A stretch of DNA of 64,000 nucleotides from Caulobacter flavus. GTDB taxonomy: Bacteria; Pseudomonadota; Alphaproteobacteria; Caulobacterales; Caulobacteraceae. Position numbers and translations under genes: made by a program. The notes under the pieces are model-generated. The model saw only the letters and a program-made list of their open reading frames with translations. It did no database searches and was not told the origin of the DNA. Positions 59,173 through 64,000 of this stretch are shown piece by piece (the stretch's first letter is position 1; every line of letters starts with the position of its first letter). Where the stretch lies: the NCBI RefSeq assembly GCF_003722335.1, contig NZ_CP026100.1, positions 1 to 64,000 on the forward strand, read 5' to 3'.

Positions 59173-60557
59173 CAGACTTGTTCCCGCCGGCCGAGCGCGG
59201 ACAGGGCGGCGGCGACAGCGCCGGCCCGTGACCCGTTCGACCCCTTCACCATCACCACGTCGCCGGGCTGCATGGCCGCGACGATCTGCTGCGCCAACGC
59301 GGGCGCGGCGTCCGCATAGCCGCCCCGGCGCTCCTGCGGAAGCGCGTTCCACAGCGACATCATTAACGGGCCGGCGCAGAAGACGAGATCGATGCCGGCC
59401 TTCTCGATCGCGTCCGCCAGTTCCGCGTGGAAGCGCGGGCTGTCGGGCCCCAGCTCCAGCATGTCGGTCAGGGCCACGATCCGGCGGCCCGCGACCTTGC
59501 GCGCGCCCAGCGTGGCCAGGGCCGCCTGCATCGACACCGGATTGGCGTTGTAGCTCTCGTCGACCAGGGTGAAGGCGCCGCCGTCGATGGCGATCTCCTG
59601 CTCGGCCCCGCGCCCTTCGATCGGCGCGAAATCGGCCAGGGCGGCCAGGGCCGTGGCGCGGTCGACGCCCAGCGCCTCCAGCATCAGCAGCACGCACAGG
59701 CTGTTGGGGCCCCAGTGCACGCCCGTCTGGCGGATCGGGAAGGAGGCGGCCTGGCCGTCCAGCTCGGCGACGACCGTCGCGCCGGCCCCTTCGACCACGA
59801 AGTCGACGAGGCGGGCGCTCGTCCCGTCGCGGCCGAAGCTGCGCACGACGGCGCCGGCCGTCTCGGCCTCGGCCTTCAGCAGGTCGAACCACTGATTGTC
59901 GGCGTTCAGCACGGCGACGCCGCCGGGCTCCAGCCCGTCGAAGATCTCGGCCTTGGCGCGGGCGACGCCGATCTCGCCGTCGGCGAAGTTCTCCAGGTGC
60001 ACCGGGCCGACCGTGGTGATCGCCACCGCGTGCGGGCGGATGAACTTCGACAGCGGCGTGATCTCGTCGGCGTGGTTCATGCCGACCTCGAACACCGCGC
60101 GCTCCGTGTCGCGCGGCATGCGAGCCAGGGTCAGCGGCACGCCGATATGGTTGTTGTACGACTTGACCGAGGCGTGGGCCTTGCCGGCGCGGCGCAGGCC
60201 GGCCTCGACGGCGCGGGTGACGCTGGTCTTGCCGACCGAGCCGGTGACCGCGCCGCGACGGGCCTGGGGCGCGCGTTCGCGGGCGGCGACGCCCAGGGCT
60301 TCCAGGGCCGCGAAGGTATCGGCGACGACGACGGCGGGGGTCTCGACGGCTTGCGAGACCAGCGCGCCGGCCGCGCCCTTGGCGGCGGTCTGGGCGACGA
60401 ACTCGTGGCCGTCGCGCACGCCGGCCAGGGCGACGAACAGGTCGCCCGGCTCGACCGTGCGGCTGTCGATCGACACGCCGTTGGCGGCAAAGTCGCCGGC
60501 GACCTGGCCGCCCGTCGCGGCGGCGATCTCTTCAGCCGTCCAGAGGGCTTCAGGCAT
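59172..60557 (-). CDS. murF: UDP-MurNAc-tripeptide:D-Ala-D-Ala ligase MurF
   Basis: A 461-residue Mur ligase adding D-Ala-D-Ala. It has GVSIDSRTVEPGDLFVALAG at the N-terminal substrate site, the ATP loop VTGSVGKTSVTRAVEAG, SYNNHIGVPLTLARMP, VFEVGMNHADEI and the C-terminal DESYNANPVSMQAAL. The loop has Ser-Val in place of the more common Thr-Lys/Asn. The ATG at 60557 overlaps the end of murE by eight bases. Confidence 0.94.
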   Translation of the reverse strand: MPEALWTAEEIAAATGGQVAGDFAANGVSIDSRTVEPGDLFVALAGVRDGHEFVAQTAAKGAAGALVSQAVETPAVVVADTFAALEALGVAARERAPQARRGAVTGSVGKTSVTRAVEAGLRRAGKAHASVKSYNNHIGVPLTLARMPRDTERAVFEVGMNHADEITPLSKFIRPHAVAITTVGPVHLENFADGEIGVARAKAEIFDGLEPGGVAVLNADNQWFDLLKAEAETAGAVVRSFGRDGTSARLVDFVVEGAGATVVAELDGQAASFPIRQTGVHWGPNSLCVLLMLEALGVDRATALAALADFAPIEGRGAEQEIAIDGGAFTLVDESYNANPVSMQAALATLGARKVAGRRIVALTDMLELGPDSPRFHAELADAIEKAGIDLVFCAGPLMMSLWNALPQERRGGYADAAPALAQQIVAAMQPGDVVMVKGSNGSRAGAVAAALSALGRREQV

Positions 60558-62007
60558 CGACGGCCTCCAGCGCACTCAGGGTCTCGGCCACGTCGTCGAA
60601 CGGGTGGACGACGCCGGCGACGGTCTGGCCCTGCTCGTGGCCCTTGCCGGCGACGACCAGCACGTCGCCGTCCTGAAGAAGGGCGACGCCGGCGCGGATG
60701 GCCTCGCGGCGGTCACCGATCTCGCGCGCGCCCGGGGCGGCGGCGAGGATGGCGGCGCGGATGCTGGCGGGATCTTCCGAGCGCGGATTGTCGTCGGTGA
60801 CGATGGCGACGTCGGCCAGGCGCGCGGCGATCTCGCCCATCTGCGGACGCTTGGTGCGGTCACGGTCGCCGCCGGCGCCGAACACGGCCACCAGCTTGCC
60901 GCGCACGTGCGGGCGCAGGGCCTTCAGCACCGTCTCCAGGCCGTCGGGGGTGTGGGCGTAGTCGACATAGGCCTCGCCCTTGCCGGTTCCCTTGCCCACG
61001 CGCTGCAGCCGGCCGGCGGCGCCTTCCAGCTTTTCCAGGGCGGACAGCACGGCGTCGAGATCCTCGCCCGCGGCCAGCACCAGTCCGGCGGCGACCAGCA
61101 CGTTCGACGCCTGGAAGTCGCCGGCCAGCGGCAGGCGGACTTCGAACTGACGGTCCTGGGCCTCGATCTTCAGCAGCTGGCCCCAGGGGGCAGGCTCGCG
61201 CGAGATCAGCTTCAGGCCCTGGCCCTGCTCGCCCACCGACAGGATGGTCTCGCCCGAGGTCACGGCGGCGGCGGCGAAGGCGGGGAAGGCGTCGCTGTCG
61301 GCGTTGAGCACGGCGGTCGCGCCGCGCGGCAGCAGGGCTTCGAACAGCCGCAGCTTGGCGGCCCGGTAGCAGCCCATGGTGCCGTGATAGTCCAGGTGGT
61401 CCTGGGTGAAGTTGGTGAAGCCGGCGGCGCTGATCTTCAGCCCGTCCAGGCGGCGCTGGTCGATGCCGTGGGACGAGGCCTCGACGGCCAGATGGGTGAC
61501 GCCCATGCCCGCGAGCCTGGCGGCCATCTCGGCGACGTCGGCGGCGTCGGGCGTGGTCAGGCCCGGCGGGGTTAGCTGCTCGTCCGGGACGCCCGGCGCG
61601 CTGACGACGACGCCCAGCGTGCCCATGCTGGCGGCCTTCTTGCCCAGCAGGGCGAAGATCTGGCGGGCGAAACCGGCGACCGAGGTCTTGCCGTTGGTGC
61701 CGGTCACCGCGATCACCGTGGCCGGCTGGGCGGCCCAGAACTCGGCGGCCGCCAGGGCGTAGGCGCGGCGGATGTCGGTCGCGTGGGCGGTCGGCACCGA
61801 AAGCCCGGTCACGTCGTCGGGGGCCAGGATGGCGGCGGCGCCCGAGGCGATCGCCCCCGGAACGAACGTGCGGCCGTCGACCTTGCTGCCCGGCAGGGCG
61901 GCGAACAGGAAGCCTTCACGCACCTTGCGGCTGTCGGCGGTGACGCCGGCGATGGCCGGGTCAGCGTCGAACGGACGGTGCAGGATCTGTGAAAGCGTCT
62001 TGGTCAA
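60550..62007 (-). CDS. murE: UDP-MurNAc-L-Ala-D-Glu:diaminopimelate ligase MurE
   Basis: A 485-residue Mur ligase adding meso-diaminopimelate. It has ITGVTADSRKV-type N-terminal contacts (here AGVTADSRKVREGFLFAALP), the ATP loop VTGTNGKTSVAGF, EASSHGIDQRRLDGLKISAA, FTQDHLDYHGTMGCYRAAK, and the DAP-binding DDNPRSEDP. The start is TTG at 62007, four bases overlapping the ftsI stop (TTGA); no ATG fits the family N-terminus. Confidence 0.95.
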   Translation of the reverse strand: MTKTLSQILHRPFDADPAIAGVTADSRKVREGFLFAALPGSKVDGRTFVPGAIASGAAAILAPDDVTGLSVPTAHATDIRRAYALAAAEFWAAQPATVIAVTGTNGKTSVAGFARQIFALLGKKAASMGTLGVVVSAPGVPDEQLTPPGLTTPDAADVAEMAARLAGMGVTHLAVEASSHGIDQRRLDGLKISAAGFTNFTQDHLDYHGTMGCYRAAKLRLFEALLPRGATAVLNADSDAFPAFAAAAVTSGETILSVGEQGQGLKLISREPAPWGQLLKIEAQDRQFEVRLPLAGDFQASNVLVAAGLVLAAGEDLDAVLSALEKLEGAAGRLQRVGKGTGKGEAYVDYAHTPDGLETVLKALRPHVRGKLVAVFGAGGDRDRTKRPQMGEIAARLADVAIVTDDNPRSEDPASIRAAILAAAPGAREIGDRREAIRAGVALLQDGDVLVVAGKGHEQGQTVAGVVHPFDDVAETLSALEAVDA

Positions 62008-63767
62008 AGTCCCGCCCCTGGCGTGGTGGCTTTCGGCTGGGCGCCGGCAATGATGAGTTCGTTCCGGCGCTGGACGCCGAGGAACGGGGCGATGCGGTCG
62101 ATGACGCGGCCGGCGGCCGGCGTGGCCACCCACCCCCCGGTCGAGAAGCCGAAGGTCTTGGCCGTGCCGTGCGGTTCATCCAGCAGGATCAGGACGAAAT
62201 AGCGGTCGGCCTCCAGCGGCCCCTCGGTGGGGAACACCGCGGCGAAGGACGAGACCTGGCGCTGGTGGTTGTAGCCCCGGATCGACGGGTCGTACTTCTC
62301 GCCGGTGCCGGTCTTGCCGCCCACCGACAGCCCCTTGACGTCGGCGGTCTTGCCGCTGCCGCCGGTGACGTTGGCGCGCATGATCTGCAGCATCTGCTGC
62401 GAAGTTTCCTCCGACAGCACGCGCGGACCTTCCGGGCGCACGCCGGGCGCCAGCTTGCGGATGGTCAGCGGCGGCATGGTGCCGCCGTTCAGCAGCGGGC
62501 CGAAGGCGCGGGCCAGCGCCAGCGGACTGACGTTCATGCCGTGGCCGAACGAAGTGGAGGCCACCGCGTCCTCGTCCCACTTCTTGGGGGTAAGGGGGCG
62601 GGCGGACTCGCGCAGTTCCACCTTGGCCGGCTTGGTCAGGCCCAGGTTGTTGTAATACTGGCTCAGCCGCTGGGCGCCGACGCCCTCGGCCAGGCGCGCG
62701 GTGCCGATGTTGGACGAGTGCTGGAACACCTCGACCAGGGTCAGGATCTTGCGCGAGGCGTGGTAGTCGTGGATCGTGCGGTAGCCCAGCTTGTAAGGCT
62801 CGCGGGCGTCGAAGGTCGAGCTGGGCGTGGCAACGCCCGTGTCGAGGCCGATGGCGACGGTGAAGGCCTTGAAGGTCGACCCCATCTCGTAGACCGAGGC
62901 GGCCGCACGGTTCAGCTTGGCGTCGTCGCTGGCCTTGCCCGGGTCGTTGGGATCGAAGTCCGGATAGCTGGCCAGCCCCAGGATCTCGCCGGTGTGGACG
63001 TTGGTGACGATGCCGACGGCGCCGCGCGGACCAAACTCCAGGGCGGCCTTGCGCAACTCGTCCTCGAGCGCGGCCTGAACGCGCAGGTCGATCGACAGGG
63101 CGATGGGCGCGGCGCCCTCGCCTTTCGCGGCCGCCGCGTGGATGTCGTCGTTCAGCGCGCCCTCGGCGCCGGCCAGGCCCTTGCCGCCGCCGTCGACGAA
63201 GCCGACGAAGTGCGCGGCCGAGACGCCCAGCGGATAGACCCGGCGGGCCTGTTCCTCGAACTCCACGCCCGGCAGGCCCAGGTTGAAGATGGCGTCCTTC
63301 TGGGCCGGATCCAGGCCGCCCAGCAGGAAGGTGCGGCGATCGCCGAAGATGGCCTTGTCCAGGCGCTTGGCCGGCACCTGCGGCAGGGCCTTGCCCAGCG
63401 CGGCGCGGGTGGCCTTGGCGTCCCACACTTCCTTGGGGTCGATGTAGAGCGCGTAGTGGGTCAGGTCGACCGCCAGCAGCTTGCCCTCGCGGTCGGTCAG
63501 GTCGCCGCGCGCGCCCTCCATGGCCGCCAGGTAGCCGCCGTTCTTGCCGGCGTTGGAGAACACCGCCGCCCATGTGGCGCCGACCGCCAGCACCATGAAG
63601 GCGCAGCCGAACAGGGCCAGGACGAAGAAGATGCGGATGCTGGTGTCGTCCTCGGGCTTGGCCGCGGCGCGCGAGCGCTCGAAGGCGTGCTCCAGGCGCC
63701 AGACGCGCTCGATCAGCCAGCGCCAGGCCGGACCGCCGCCATGGGGGACGAGGTTGGCCAGGCTCAT
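62004..63767 (-). CDS. ftsI: septal transpeptidase FtsI (PBP3)
   Basis: A 587-residue class B penicillin-binding protein that crosslinks septal peptidoglycan. It has a cytosolic N-terminus, one membrane helix (FVLALFGCAFMVLAVGATWA), the PBP dimer region (GARGDLTDREGKLLA) and the transpeptidase with YEMGSTFKAF (nucleophile Ser), SSNIG and GKTGTGE. It overlaps ftsL by four bases and murE by four. Confidence 0.96.
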   Translation of the reverse strand: MSLANLVPHGGGPAWRWLIERVWRLEHAFERSRAAAKPEDDTSIRIFFVLALFGCAFMVLAVGATWAAVFSNAGKNGGYLAAMEGARGDLTDREGKLLAVDLTHYALYIDPKEVWDAKATRAALGKALPQVPAKRLDKAIFGDRRTFLLGGLDPAQKDAIFNLGLPGVEFEEQARRVYPLGVSAAHFVGFVDGGGKGLAGAEGALNDDIHAAAAKGEGAAPIALSIDLRVQAALEDELRKAALEFGPRGAVGIVTNVHTGEILGLASYPDFDPNDPGKASDDAKLNRAAASVYEMGSTFKAFTVAIGLDTGVATPSSTFDAREPYKLGYRTIHDYHASRKILTLVEVFQHSSNIGTARLAEGVGAQRLSQYYNNLGLTKPAKVELRESARPLTPKKWDEDAVASTSFGHGMNVSPLALARAFGPLLNGGTMPPLTIRKLAPGVRPEGPRVLSEETSQQMLQIMRANVTGGSGKTADVKGLSVGGKTGTGEKYDPSIRGYNHQRQVSSFAAVFPTEGPLEADRYFVLILLDEPHGTAKTFGFSTGGWVATPAAGRVIDRIAPFLGVQRRNELIIAGAQPKATTPGAGL

Positions 63768-64000
63768 CGCGGAGCCTCCTCGGCGCCGGCGCTGACGCCG
63801 TCGGGGGCGTCGGCGGCGGCCAGGGCCGGGTCGGGCGTGGCGGCGATCGGCGGAGCCGGCGACTTCGAGGGGGGAACGGGCTTGCGGGCCACGTCGATCA
63901 GCGCATCCTCGCTGGTCTCGCGGTCGGGCGAGATCGGGGCCAGCTGCGCGGCCTGGGCCAGCGACTCGATGCGGCGCGGCTGCTCCAGGTGGGCGACCTC
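63764..64000 (-). CDS. ftsL: cell division protein FtsL (C-terminal part, runs off the window)
   Basis: The last 78 codons of a gene whose start lies beyond the window. It reads EVAHLEQPRRIESLAQAAQL, then APISPDRETSED and a Pro/Ala-rich tail ending GAEEAPR. The place directly before ftsI, the ATGA overlap and the helical start fit FtsL, the small bitopic divisome protein that works with FtsB and FtsQ. The tail of about 45 residues after the helix is long for the family. Confidence 0.75.
   Translation of the reverse strand, partial: EVAHLEQPRRIESLAQAAQLAPISPDRETSEDALIDVARKPVPPSKSPAPPIAATPDPALAAADAPDGVSAGAEEAPR

Overview
The window is high-GC DNA from a Caulobacter-like alphaproteobacterium. 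The strongest indications are a full-length DivJ cell-fate kinase, UrcA-family secreted proteins, an EipA homologue behind a CtrA-type box, a SufE/CobT/TrhO gene complement, and an alphaproteobacterial division/cell-wall (dcw) cluster. No rRNA, tRNA, CRISPR array or phage block was seen.

Layout. 1-9.5 kb: an orphan DnaA domain-IV protein coupled to a DUF6456 protein, a DUF2383 protein, TrhO, SufE, two divergent histidine kinases (one is DivJ), an AraC/SDR divergent pair and ribosomal protein L31. 9.5-18.2 kb: an ABC exporter, GlpQ-type phosphodiesterase, inositol monophosphatase, an UrcA protein, an ECF41-type sigma factor and a tailspike-like beta-helix protein. 18.2-22.6 kb: ThiE, an iron-storage pair (bfd, bfr) behind a Fur-like box, a FixK-like regulator, small secreted proteins and a second ECF sigma factor. 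22.6-31.8 kb: a hook/filament module in two opposed arms (flagellin, fliD, fliS on one strand; short flgD, flgE, orf, flgK, flgL on the other) around a LysR/monooxygenase pair. The two arms share a promoter-like sequence. No basal-body or motor genes are present, so the module must use a machine encoded elsewhere. 31.8-49 kb: repeat-rich accessory genes, including an intradiol dioxygenase with a probable frameshift, DUF3089 hydrolase, CobT, a phytase-like lipoprotein, a protease-fold protein lacking its serine, two UrcA genes, L28, an orphan MbtH protein, a thiolase, two ACT-like proteins, MsrA and two DUF4139 proteins. 49-64 kb: a PcfJ-like protein, EipA, then the dcw genes murG, ftsW, [hydrolase, IS element, membrane protein], murD, mraY, murF, murE, ftsI and ftsL, all dcw genes on the minus strand and mostly overlapping.

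Repeats are a notable feature. Seven copies of a CTCCCCC-type inverted repeat lie between genes. Two of them are interrupted exactly in their palindromic core, one by an IS5-type element and one by a 104-bp MITE-like element with the same right end, and each insertion is flanked by 14-15 bp direct repeats. A second family (about 136 bp) occurs twice in opposite orientation. Start sites were set from ribosome binding sites, overlaps and family N-termini; function calls come from visible motifs and remembered family features, without database searches.
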